Shown piece after piece: positions 35,339-47,500 of a DNA stretch of 64,000 nt; positions within the stretch are counted from its first letter, which is position 1; each line of letters begins with the position of its first letter. The notes under the pieces are model-generated. The model was not told where the DNA came from. It saw only the letters and a program-made list of their open reading frames with translations, and searched no databases. The translations under genes were made by a program, and so were the position numbers. Origin of the DNA: Hetaerina americana (lineage: Eukaryota > Arthropoda > Insecta > Odonata > Calopterygidae). The stretch covers positions 8,937,497 through 9,001,496 of the forward strand of contig JAKTNV010000007.1 of the NCBI GenBank assembly GCA_022747635.1, given 5' to 3'.

Positions 35339-36545
35339 TATTATTATTATTAGGTAATCTACCGGTTAAGGTAGGTTTTTGGATGGACATAATTACTAAT
35401 TAAATAATTTGTGACCCCTAGCAAAACACAACATCCTACTTTACATCAGGGATGGACATAATTACTAATTAAATAATTTGTGACCCCTAGCAAAACACAA
35501 CATCCTACTTTACATCAGGTCCCTCTTCAGCTCTGACTACTTTCTTCCTCCCTTCATCCCGTCCAACATCCCTATCCTGTTCCTCCCCTTTCCTCGTTTG
35601 CCTAACATTCTCCCCTCAATTACAGCCTTCAACATCCCGCTGCCGGTCAATACCCCCTTCATCCACTTTTCCTGCCTCCATAGGATTTCCCCCACCAAAC
35701 CCCTCTCTTCACCCACCCTACCAAGTGCTTCCTCATTTGTTTTCTTCTCTGTCCATTTCACCATTTATATTCTTCTCCACACCCACATTTCAAAAGCCTC
35801 CAGTCTACGTATATCCTCTTGCTTCAATGATCACGTTTCCCCACCATACATAGCTACCCTCCGCATCAAAGTTTTTACGAGTCTTTTCTTAATATCCTTA
35901 CTCAACGTCCCTGTCATCAACTCCCTCCTCCTTGTGAAAGCCTCTTTGCCTTGCGCAATTCTTCTCCTTACGTCCTTACTACTTTGACCATGTTGGTCCA
36001 AAACACTTCCGAGATACGTAAACTGTTCTACCTGCTCTAGTTTTTGCCCTCCTATTTTAATGTTTATCTTAGCCTTTTTCTTTCTAGAAAATCGCATAAC
36101 CTTTGTTTTATTAATATTGATTCTCATCCCATACCTGTCGCACTGAATTTCCAATTCACTCAGCAATGCTTGCAGCCCCTTGGCTGACTGACAAACTAAA
36201 GCTTGGTCATAGAACAAACCTAACTGATTTTACGAAATCCCCGCCCACTTTCATTCCTACCTCAAGTTCTTCCCACGCCTCTTTAATCATTTCCTCTGCA
36301 TACAGGTTGAACAGCAACGGTGATAATGGGCAACCCTGCCTTACACCTCTTCCTAACACCGCCCAACCGGACTCCCCGTTCCTCACTCGCACCTGAGCAG
36401 TCTGAGGCATGTACAGGTTGCGGATTAGCCTCCTTTCCCTCCAATCTATTCCTTTTTTCTGCAATATACTCATTAGTTTTTCCCAGTTCACTCTATCAAA
36501 CGCTTTTTCGAAATCTAAGAAACAGGCAAATACCTCCTGGTTGTG
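35339..36545 (-). mobile_element. LINE-A, 5'-truncated copy with exact target duplications
   Basis: On the minus strand, from 36545: [112 protein letters not shown], then the family tail and a (TAA)n end at 35341-35352. TGATTGCTCATT at 35327-35338 and 36546-36557 is the target duplication. The YADD box reads MFYDQ, so the catalytic pair is lost. A 69-bp tandem duplication lies in the 3' UTR (35382-35450, 35451-35519). Confidence 0.9.
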
Positions 36546-36854
36546 TGATTGCTCATTATAAATTCACATTTTAATGATTTTCTCCAACAGTAAATTTCAT
36601 TTTGGTGACACATATCCACAACAGTATGATGGAAGTAAGAATACATTCAATATTTAGTTTTCTCTATATTTTTTTTATTTTAATCTATTAAACAATTCAC
36701 TCTGGCACATTTGAGTATTTTATTTTTAACTTAAAAGAATTTTTATGTATTTTTTCCCATGCTTTATGGTGTTCATTATTATGCATAATTCCATCCGTAA
36801 AAATAGATATTTCTCATTTGTTTTGTTTCCACTGAAAAAGAGAAAATTTGGATG

Positions 36855-37080
36855 GAGATGGCGTGGTGGCTAACATACTGGCTTCCCACCCAAAGGACCT
36901 GGGTTCAAATCACAGCGACGACAGATATTTTTCAGTGGTGTCCCGATCCCTACTTGAGGTGCTTTGTGGAGAGTACTTTGAGTGAGTACACTGTCCGTCG
37001 GATGGGACTAGCTGTGGACCCCTTGGCGCCTTTTGCTAAGAGCAGGCAAATGCCAAATTGATTCATAGCAACTCGAACCC
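36855..37080 (+). repeat. SINE-2, near-complete tRNA-derived copy
   Basis: The head has TGGCTAACATACTGG (A box) and GGGTTCAAATCACAG (B box). The body holds GTGGAGAGTACTTTGAGTGA and CCGTCGGATGGGACTAGC. Related pieces at 20370, 47045 and 49890. Confidence 0.75.
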
Positions 37081-37649
37081 GAGCACTTATTCTTTTTCGT
37101 GCTTTTTTGAGGTTGCATCATCCTCCTTTGGTTAAAAACCTTCCTTATCTTAGTCTCCGAGGTTTGCTTACGTTTCTAAAAGCATAACGCAGATGTTTTC
37201 CCTGATGACAGAGGGTTCTCTTTCAACAGATGCTTTCCCTTTGGTTGGACGAATGGTTTGCCAGCTAGTAGTTGCTCATTCTGAATGATTTTCACCTCCT
37301 CACCATGGATAAGTATTCCAAAGAATTAGAAAGCAGCAATGAAGAATTTTACATCGAAACTGACGAATTTATTCATAAATATAATAATAACAAGTATAGC
37401 AAATATAATAATAATTGAGTTATCTGAGAATGCATTTGGAGATGATGAACCAGTCGCTGGTCTAAGTGGAACTATGGAAAGGAAAACGTCCAAAGATCAG
37501 GATGAATGTAGTGAGAGTGATGAGAAAATTCAAATTCATACCAACAAAACGAAGATGCACAATTGTTTATTCAAGTGATGGAATTGTAAGTGATAGCCTT
37601 GTGCATTCGGGCATGTGAAATAGGCCCAGTGAAAGTAGTGACGTCATAG

Positions 37650-37945
37650 AACCACCTGATGATCACGTTCAACATCGAAATCTGGGTCGTGTTTTTTAAA
37701 ATAAAGTATGTGGAATTACAAAGTCAATTATTTCATTACATTTCAATATGTAATGCAAATTCCATAAAGTTACGCCTGAGACAACAAATTTTATTAAGTG
37801 CGCTAGTAACGCAGTTTTGGCAAGCCTCTACAGAAGACTCTCCATAAAATAGAGGACCACCTGATGATGACGTTCAACGTCGAAACCTGAGTCGTGTTTT
37901 TTAAAATAAAGTGTGTGGAATTACAAAGTCAATTATTTCATTTCA
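37650..37945 (+). repeat. Two tandem PLE ends with hammerhead-like cores
   Basis: Two copies of ACCACCTGATGAT.. start at 37651 and 37856, each followed by GAAA, GGGTCGTG or GAGTCGTG, AATAAA and TGTGGAATTACAAAGTC. Between them lies TTCCATAAAGTTACGCCTGA and GCTAGTAACGCAG, the 5' region of the PLE at 31785-31850. This places the pair in the PLE family. Confidence 0.75.
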
Positions 37946-38396
37946 ATAACTGAATATTATCGAATTTATGTGGTTTTTGGTCTAAACATTTTTTAGAAGA
38001 CATGGTTGTTATAATTGGACTTCAGTTGTACTTATTGGTTGCTCTAACATCGTTAAACTTTTTTTGGCCCTTATTCAATAGCACAATTTATGACTTTTAA
38101 TTTCAATTAATGCGATCAAAGATGGAAAGTTTTCCACAGTAACAATTACTAAATTTTTATGCATACATACCCAGACGGGGTTATGAAATTATTACTAAAG
38201 CGTACATCGTTGTGTCCATACCGATTTTCAAATTACCTCCTTTTTTTGTACAGTTATAACATCTTCCACATGGTGACGCCACAACTATGACATTTAAAAA
38301 GCGCTGCCGATTGGAAACAGTTGCCGCATATTTCGGTCTCGGTATGGAGATATACTTTTCTGGTTACAAGTTCTAGGTACCAAAAATTTAGTTACA

Positions 38397-38580
38397 ATGG
38401 CTTCAAAATTAGCCCACGATATTAAAAGTGAACGGACCGAGGATGTTCATACCTTGGAGGATATTGACTTTCAGGGCATGTTGCTTCCTGAAAATATTTT
38501 ATATGGGTTATCTTGTATTGGTTTCAAAAAACCATCTCCCATTCAACTAAAAGCTATTCCTCTAGGAAGGCTTGGATTTG
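38397..38580 (+). CDS. DDX20: DDX20 exon 1 (Q motif)
   Basis: Starts at an ATG with A at -3 (ACA ATG G), [20 protein letters not shown], and carries the Q motif. Donor TTTG|GTAATT. Confidence 0.93.
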
Positions 38581-41500
38581 GTAATTACTTAATTATTTGA
38601 ATTTTCTGATACTATTCAAGGATATGAAAATTATGTGATCATTTTGTTTCTTCGATTTAGACTTGATACTGGAAGCCAAGTCTGGGACTGGCAAAACCTG
38701 TGTGTTTTCACTTATCGCCTTAGAAATGGTTTCCGACACGAGAAATAAATTGCAAGTATTGATTCTTGCTCCAACGAGAGAGATAGCCCTGCAAGTGACG
38801 GATGTTATTCGGTTGATTGGTTCAGGAATTGCTGGTAAGGTGTCTTGAAATAAATATATACTGAGTGAATTACCATTGATTAAGAATGTTTAACCGTAAA
38901 TATGTTTTTTTAGGATTAAAAGTCCACTCCTTCATTGGAGGTACCCCATTCGAAGAAGATAAAAAGAATTTGCAGACTTGTCATATTGCTGTTGGGGCAC
39001 CTGGAAGGGTTAGGCATCTAATTGAAAAAGGCTTCATGAAGACAAAAAGTATACGCCTATGCGTATTAGATGAAGCTGATAAACTCATGGAATCGAGTTT
39101 TATAAAGGATATAAAGTAAGTAATCTGTTGTGGAACCCAGTGTAAAAGATTGACGGATTCTAATTATTATTCTGTTGCTGCACATTACCATGTTCAAACT
39201 CAGCATTGAGATATTTTCTTTGTAACATCATGCTATTAGTAATGCTTTCTCTGCAGATTATATTTTAGCACATTGATTGATCGGTGAGATATTTTAGCTT
39301 GGATTTGTCTTGGAAAGAGTCTCATGGTTTGACATGTGCTCTATTTCTTTCACAAACGGATACTTGCTATCGATAAAATTATGTAATGTGAAATGAGCTA
39401 CCAGGTTGCCAAAAACCATTCTAGTCATGATGGCAGTGGAACTTGGTGCTATGTGCAAATTTATTAGATGGAAATACCACTGTTATCTTTCGATTACACC
39501 TTACAGCATTTCATTGCAGGTTTTATTGATTCTCTGTTCTGCCTCTTCATACCTTATTTTACACAAATAAATGTTTTTTCTATCATTTTCACGAACTTGC
39601 AGTGATTCCGACTATTCCTAATAGCTCTACTACCATTGCAGAACTTGTACAAATGTTGTCAAAATATAAAAATATTAATTTTTTTGCAGGATAACTCTAG
39701 CATATTTATATCACTAAGAATTAATTATCTTCTAAACCTAATGCGTTCTAATTTTAATCCTAAAACTGTCACACCAACAAATACATACGTCTCACATCAG
39801 TGACGTCACCACTACATTATAATTAAGTAATCTACCGGTTAAGGTAGGTTTTTCATGGACACAACTACCAAATAAATATTTGTAACTTCTAACAAAACAC
39901 AATCCTGCAACCTGCTCTACATCAGGTCCCTCTTAATCTCTGTGTACTTCCTTCCTCCCTTCATCCCGTCCAACATCCCATCCTGTTCCTGCCCTTTCCT
40001 CGTTTACCTCATGTTCTCCCCTCTATTACAGTATTCAACATCCCACTGCAGATCAATATGCCCTTTATCCATTTTTCAGCCAGCTGATACTCCTTCCTTG
40101 TCCATCCAGTTAATGCTCCTACATTCCATTTCCTTACCTGCCGCGCATACCTTATCTTTTTGAAATGTACGCTATATTGTATACAACCAAATTGTGGTCA
40201 GAGTCTGCTTCTGCTCCCAGGAAGCTGTGCGAATTGATCACACTGATCCTAAACCTGTGACTAACCAGAATATAATCTAACTGATACCTTTCTGAGTCAC
40301 CTGGCATTTTCCATGTATACCTATGCCTTTTGTGGTCTCTAAACCAAGTGTTGGTGATGACTAAGCCCGGTCTCTTGCAGAACCCAATATGCTTTCTCCC
40401 CGGGGTCATCCCTTGTGACTAAACCGTAGTCCCCCACCTCATCAACATCTCTTCCTTCGCTTACTGTCGCATTCCAATCCCCTATTACTATCAAATGTTT
40501 CCCTGCAGGAACACACACGATTGTGTCCTCTAACTGATCGTATATCCTATCGACCTCTTCTTCCTTCTCATGATTGTCGGTTGCATGTATATCTGAACAA
40601 TGGCCAAGTTCATTGGTTCTGCTAGTAATATTCTATCTGTTGCTTGTTCTATGTTGACTACGCTTCTTTCTACCTCTTGATTTAATATTATGGCAACCCC
40701 TCGTTGGCTCTCGTCCCCGCCGCTGTATATTATTCTAATATTATCACTCCAGTAATCCCCACTATCCTTCCATCTCACCTCGCATAAACCTAAAATATCT
40801 GTATTTCCTTTTTCTATCTCTCTCTATCATATTCTCTAATTTTCCTGTCCTCAACATTGTGCTAATATTCCAAGTTCCTATTCTGACTAAGTTGGTCTTC
40901 TTCTCCTGCGCCTTCTGTCCTGCTGCTGTCGGTTTTCCCTTGTAAGGGTTTCATGGGATGATGACCGCGGAAGCCTTGCTTCCCCCACTGTCGGGCATAA
41001 CACGCGGCCGATTGGGCTGAGTCCCGTAGTTGCCAGGACTCATATTCTCTGTAGTGTCCATCATTTGAATCTTGGGAATGATAATTGAGGTGGTTTCGTA
41101 TTGCAATTCCCCAGTAGTTTTTTTTAACATAATACCATCACCCAATGGCCACCTCATTGGGGTTAGATGCCTTTGCGGCCGCCTCACTGAGGAACAGACT
41201 CTGTGTGGACTATCTTTCATCTTGCTCCTAACTTTGACCTATCTGGCATGGGTGACCCCACTAGGAACAATTATCATTGCTCCCGCCAGCACAGCTCTAG
41301 GGGTCATTGGAACACACAAACCCTTCTGCCATGTCAAGGTTGTAGTCCATGGGAGTGTATCACTACATGTCTTGTTCAATTGTCAAAGGATTTTGAGCCG
41401 TGTTATGCCTCTTTAATTGGCTTGGATGGATAATCACTCATCCTGAACAATGTTATTTTAATTATTAAACATGCTTTTCCGTTGATTGTAGCTATCATAA

Positions 41501-44500
41501 ATGAACCCTGTCCACTGCACAATGCAGCCATCTATGTTGTGTATCAATATAGAGTGCCTGCATATTTTAAGCTCAATTGAATCTATCTCCTATTTTTAAG
41601 AAATAAATGTGGCTACCTTAGAACTTGAAGGCACCTGATGCATGGGCCATGTTTAGTTATTAGGTGTCCAACCACCAGAGCCGAGTTATATTCATGAACA
41701 TGGGTAGAGATTTTTCCTGTTTTCCCCAGTTCATGGGTAACTTTGTGAGGTGATGCAAATTTGCATGATTTACTGAATTTACTCTAAGTTTTCAAAGTAA
41801 TAATTTTCCCTCTCCTGAGAAAACATTATCACCAAACCCATTTACAAAACTGTTCAGATTATGCTTCAGTGAAACACTCATTTTGGGACATTTTGTCCTT
41901 TAAGAATTGAAATGTGCCTGTGGAGGCCTGGGCTCAATTTAGAAATGGCAAACGATGGAGCCTACATGGTTTGTATAGAAAGTATCAGGAAAAGTTTTGG
42001 GAAAATAGATTTATTTCAGATATTTCTATAAATCCTCAAAATACTTCAAGGTACATCCGTTGAGCGTTGACACACTTTTGCCAGAGGCTTTTCCACAACT
42101 CAAAGGTTCCCTGGTGGGTGGATTTGGGACGGTTCTTGAGGGTGTGCATGCAAGCTTCTTTGGCGGCACTTAGGGTCCCATGATGGTGTCCTTTTATGGA
42201 AAGATTTCACTTTTGGGAATAGAAATAGTCTGCTGGTGCCAAGTCGGGACTGTTTGGGAGATTGGGGAATCGTCGCAATGCCGTTGCAGAAAGTCTTTGC
42301 AAGCAGACACTCTTGACTCAGCAGAGCTCTTCACATCTCTTCAGGAATTTTGAGTGTTTTCCTTCCTTCCCCTCCCTTATCCCTTACCCTTTACACCTGG
42401 TGCTTGCACCTCCTGCCAAGCAATTTTATGGTGGATCACAGAGTATTTCTGTAGATGTAGATTAAGGCTGTCTTATCACAGGAATGTAACTTTTATTCAT
42501 TGAAATATCATGCATGTGTTAATTGGGGTCAACTTTCAATTTCAAGTATAATCTTAAAAAAAATTTGTTTAAAAGTTGTAAACTATTAAACAATTTCATA
42601 AACCATTTTTCATGCTCATAAAGCCATGCAAGACATCATTGCACACATATTTATCCATTTCATTGTTTTCACTACCAGCCTGGCCAAATTTATGATAATT
42701 AAGAATAAGATTTAGAAAATGAAGCCGATGCTGAGATATTCAATGCTTCCTTGGCAAATATTTTTAAACAAAACAGAAAATTTCTATTATTTACTGAAAT
42801 ACTTGCCTGTGTCTACTTCTCCTTTGGGTGTAGTCATTTTAGATAGTCCATTAACATGAAAAACAAATTATTTGGAATTAAACTTTCTTGATTTTTGGTT
42901 TTTTTTATCTTTAATTATGCTGTGCTAATGTACTTGGGAAGATACCAAAAAATGCCACTGCAGAAATAATTGCCTTATGCACCGCACCTACAGAGCATCC
43001 AAATTGAAGAGTGGAATGTCCGAAAGGAAATTTCTTTCATCTCGGTTTTTTCTGTATTTTAAAGACAAATTTATATTTTTTGCAAGATGTAAAGCTTTAC
43101 CAAAAGGAAAGATATAGGTAAAAAAGTAAAAGGAATGGACATGTGTCGACAGTTAAACTTACTCAACCTAAAAATATCAAGCAGTGTTCTGTTGAAATTG
43201 GGAAAAAATAATTAGTCATAATTCAGTGGTACAAATGGCATTAATTAGGTAGAAGAGAGAAATTGAAATAATAATTATTACATTCAAAAGGATAAAGTAA
43301 GGAGGGAAGCATTCTTTAATGGCATGGAAAAATGTATTGGGTAGCCTAATTATTTTTTATGTTCCAGTAAAATAATTTTCCCACAAAAAATTTGAGCTCA
43401 TGTTTGGGTGAAATATTTTTGGAAGTGTGAGGGGGGGATGGGGGGGACTGCAAGGAGGGCTCAAGCTATTGAGCACCAACATCTAGAGATTACTCGTAGA
43501 CTGAAATAAACGAGAAAATTGTGATGATGTTTGCTTGGAAATAATGGTTGCATGTCATTTAACTGTTTACTCTTCATTTTGTGATGTTGGGCTTTCAATC
43601 AAACCATAATTTTGCAAGCTATCAAAACATATGTGGAAATAAATGGTGTAGCAAATTTTACTGTAAAATATTCTTCTCGAATTTTTTCTTTAGAATTGAA
43701 ATATTCACAGAGAGTGCTAAAGGTTTTTTTTAAAAATGTCCATGTGCATTTTTTTAAAAAATTGGGCACGAAAGTTTAATTGAGTTGTATAAAAAAATTG
43801 ATGGAGTTATGGTTGTTACATGTTGCGTGTTTTCATGTGATAACAGTTCTGGTGGCTATAGTTTCAGCTGATAAGTCTACTGGAGGTCACTTCATTTAAG
43901 GTTATATTTCAGTCCCAAATGTCACATTACCTGGTTAGTAGATGTCCATTGGACTTCCTTCAAATGATGTCTGTTTTTTTGTTTTCTATCATTCTATAAA
44001 TAATAATGCATTGGCATGTGTAGATTACTATTTGGTGTCAACACCTTGTTGGTAGAATATTGCAAGACCCTACCATGAGTAATTTATGCGGAGAGTTTTC
44101 AAAATTCCAAGCTATTTAATTATACTTGGACTTATCTTTGAGGTTCTTCTGCCTGTATGTTGCAATGCCCCACTATAATTTTTTAGGTTGCCCCTACAGA
44201 TGTCTAACATTATTCAATTTTTCGTTTTTCATTAGGTATTTCTTCTCTGTTCTGCCCACAAGCAAGCAGGTGATTGTTGCTTCAGCCACCATGCCAGATG
44301 AACTGAATCGCATATTACGCGATCACATGAAATCTCCAGTGCGTGTGTGCCCACATGGGGAGGGTGTGGCACCAATTCTTTTAGGTCTTCGTCAGGTGGT
44401 CATCAGGGTTCCAGAGTACCCCAATGTTCAGCAGCAGCTAAACATTAAAGTTTATGCTTTGACCAAATTACTTAGCTCTGTCTCTTTCCAGCAATGCATA

Positions 44501-47500
44501 GTGTTCTCCAATTATCTCACAAGGTAAGTATTTTCACTGATAAGTTATTTCTTTATCTTGAAGCAAAAAGTTTTTTATTTTGTGTTTATCAGGGTTTGGC
44601 ATAGATTACAGTTCATGGTATTTGGTGTAAAAATTCATCATGTTTTGAAGAAATGTCGTCCATGGACAAAATCAAAATATGGTTGTGTGCAATATAGTAA
44701 GGTGGCAGATATCCACACGATTTCCTGAGGACAGTACCAAAATTTACACTTTTGTCCCCAACGGAAATCTGCCCTTGGATTTAGATAAACTTCTTAAATT
44801 TGTCATTTATGTTATAAATTTTATATCAAAGATATGCCAATTGAAAGAATCTTTGTGCGTTCAGGGAAAGAATTGGTGGCAAGAAATTTGCAGCAGTTGT
44901 TATTAATTTTTATGTTTCGTCAACTGATATTGCTGACATGAACACGCAGTTTATCTTGATTCAACCCAGATTATGTAGGAGGAAAATACACCTTGCTTAT
45001 TAGGACTAGGAAATAGAAGGCATTGGGTATTCTCCTAAAATTAGGGAACCTATGAAGTAAAAACTATTGGGGCTAGATAAATAAAATTTGTTATGGTCAC
45101 TTAAATGAGCAGCGGAATAATACATACCAAGTTTCGTCATAATCTAACATGGTGGATGTCATGACTCGGTTGAACCTTTATGGTATGACCCTAGTATAAA
45201 CATTTTGTCTTCTGATACTCTTTTTAATTATTTGCATGCTTGTGAAAATATTTTGAAACACATTAATTAATATCTAACATTTAAGTGGTCACCATGTATA
45301 AGTTCACAATATAAAGTAAAAAACAAGAAGTCATTAAAAAGACAACAATAAAAAGTTATCTGATTTGTTTATATCATATAATACCTTGTAGAAGTTATTG
45401 CAGATTTCATGGAATTAATGTATTTGATTATTTCTGGATCAACTTTGTGGAATTTCATGTTCATTAAATGAAGAACACAAGGTATTTTTCCACTGTTCTT
45501 TATTTTGGTACCTATAGTTTGGTAGTAGTTCTTCTGTACTTTGACACAGGTACCTGATAATGATGCCTAAGCACTGAAACCAGTTGTACCAAAATAAAGA
45601 ACAGTGGAAAAATACGTTGCGTTCTTCATTTAATGTTCATGAAATTCATTCATCTAATTATGTTATTCACTGTGATCCCAAAGGAAGTTAGGTAGTCTAA
45701 TTAATTGAGATTTTTGCAATTTCATTAGTCTGTTGATTTCTGTGACAAAGATTCTTCCCCATGCCTAAATTGTTTACATGCCGATGAAATTTTGGTCATG
45801 AAAAGGACTTTCACTTTTGTGCAAATTTGTGGCGAGGGATAGTGTGGAATGGGATGTGCATATGGAGGAGGGCGACTAATGTTAGGCGGATATTTCCTTG
45901 TGAAATGCAGAGCGGAGGGAATTTGCCACGAGCTGGAGCGCAGGGGGTGGCCTTGCAAGCACACTGCGGGGGTCCTTGACCAGAGTGAGCGCATGGAAGC
46001 GTTGCAGGCCCTGGTGGAGTCAAGATGTCGGGTTCTGCTGTCGACCGACCTCACTGCAAGAGGCGTTGATGCCCCTCGGGTGGACCTGGTGGTGAGCCTT
46101 GACCTGCCCAACAATGGCGCCACTTACCTGCATCGCATCGGGAGGGCAGGGAGGTGAGTGTGTATGTGTGTCCATCCCTGTCGTCTCGAGGGTGGATCCA
46201 ACCCACAGCTACATTCAATGAAAAAATTTGATCAAAGTAATTCCAACTTGCTGAGCTGTTTTGGCCACATATGCCTCAGAAGCAAATAATAGAGTAGAAT
46301 TAAAGCCATCACATGGTTTCTGCCAGAAGTTTACCGTAAGCTCCAATAGCTGTGGCCCTAATATTTTGTCAAAACATTTTCCATTTGGATGTCTTTGAAA
46401 CAGTCTGAGTGTGAAGCAATGGAGGGATTTTCCAATGTGCTCTCAGATAAATTTTGTTGCATAAATTTGTCCTTACATTAAAATTATGTATACTTATTGA
46501 GTCTTTCTACTTGAAATCATCAATTTTTTTATATAATTCAAGCAGTGCCATTTTTTATTCCTTTGAAAGAAAAGCGGAGAGAATATATTTGAATAGATAA
46601 AATATTTTTATAAATTTTGCTGCCATCCTAAATTCTGTCATTTGCAATTTTTTTGGCCATTGGCCATTTTTGTAATGTGAACATAAACACAGTAATCAAC
46701 CCAAAGGTCGGTTTGGTTGGTGATGGTAGAGGTCACGCAGCACCAAGCCCGACGGCATGTATTCATTCTGATTGTTATACTTGTGGCAGTCCTCAAAACT
46801 TGAGTTCCATTTGCACTTTAAATTACCCAGATTGAGGTCTCATTTAAAAGATACATAAATTCAGTTTCTAACAGTTTGAAATCTGTCTTATTTGAATTTA
46901 CATTTTTAAAATGATGGCTGCTTGTACTTAGGAGATAAATTGCATATTTTTTCAATTCACGCAGTTTGTTAAGGGACTTTTGCACTTATTACATTTGGGT
47001 GACCTATGCCATATTTTCAATGCATGTATCTTATGTCATGGGATTGGGTTGGTGCAATGGCTAATGTGCTGCCTTCCCATTCTTGAGGACATGTGTTCGA
47101 ATCCTGGTGGTGGCAGCATATTTCTGAGGTCCCCTCACTTTGGTGCCATGTTTGGCCACTTTTTATGAGGACACTACTGTGAGAGTACTTTATGAAAAAT
47201 CAATTGCATTCTGTTACTTTAACCCATTTCACCAGAGTAAATTTATGAGAAATTGCTGTTGAAATTGAAAATGCTAAAAACAGGATTATCGTATAAACGT
47301 TCAATATTTATCAATAGTGTTTTTTTTTTTACTAATTTACCCATTAAACATGGGTTTTAGAAAATCTCGAGAACTATTATTTATGATGGTTGCTTGAAAA
47401 GTCTGCAAAGTCAGACCAAATATGCTGAGGCTGTGTATCAGTGTTATTTTCAGTTTGAAGCACCTCTTTAAGAAACTCGATGTTTTAACCAGATTGATCT

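Noticed and set aside
37339..37578. 79-codon plus-strand open frame upstream of DDX20
   Set aside because: No recognisable domain and no splice support; it lies in repeat-rich intergenic DNA.
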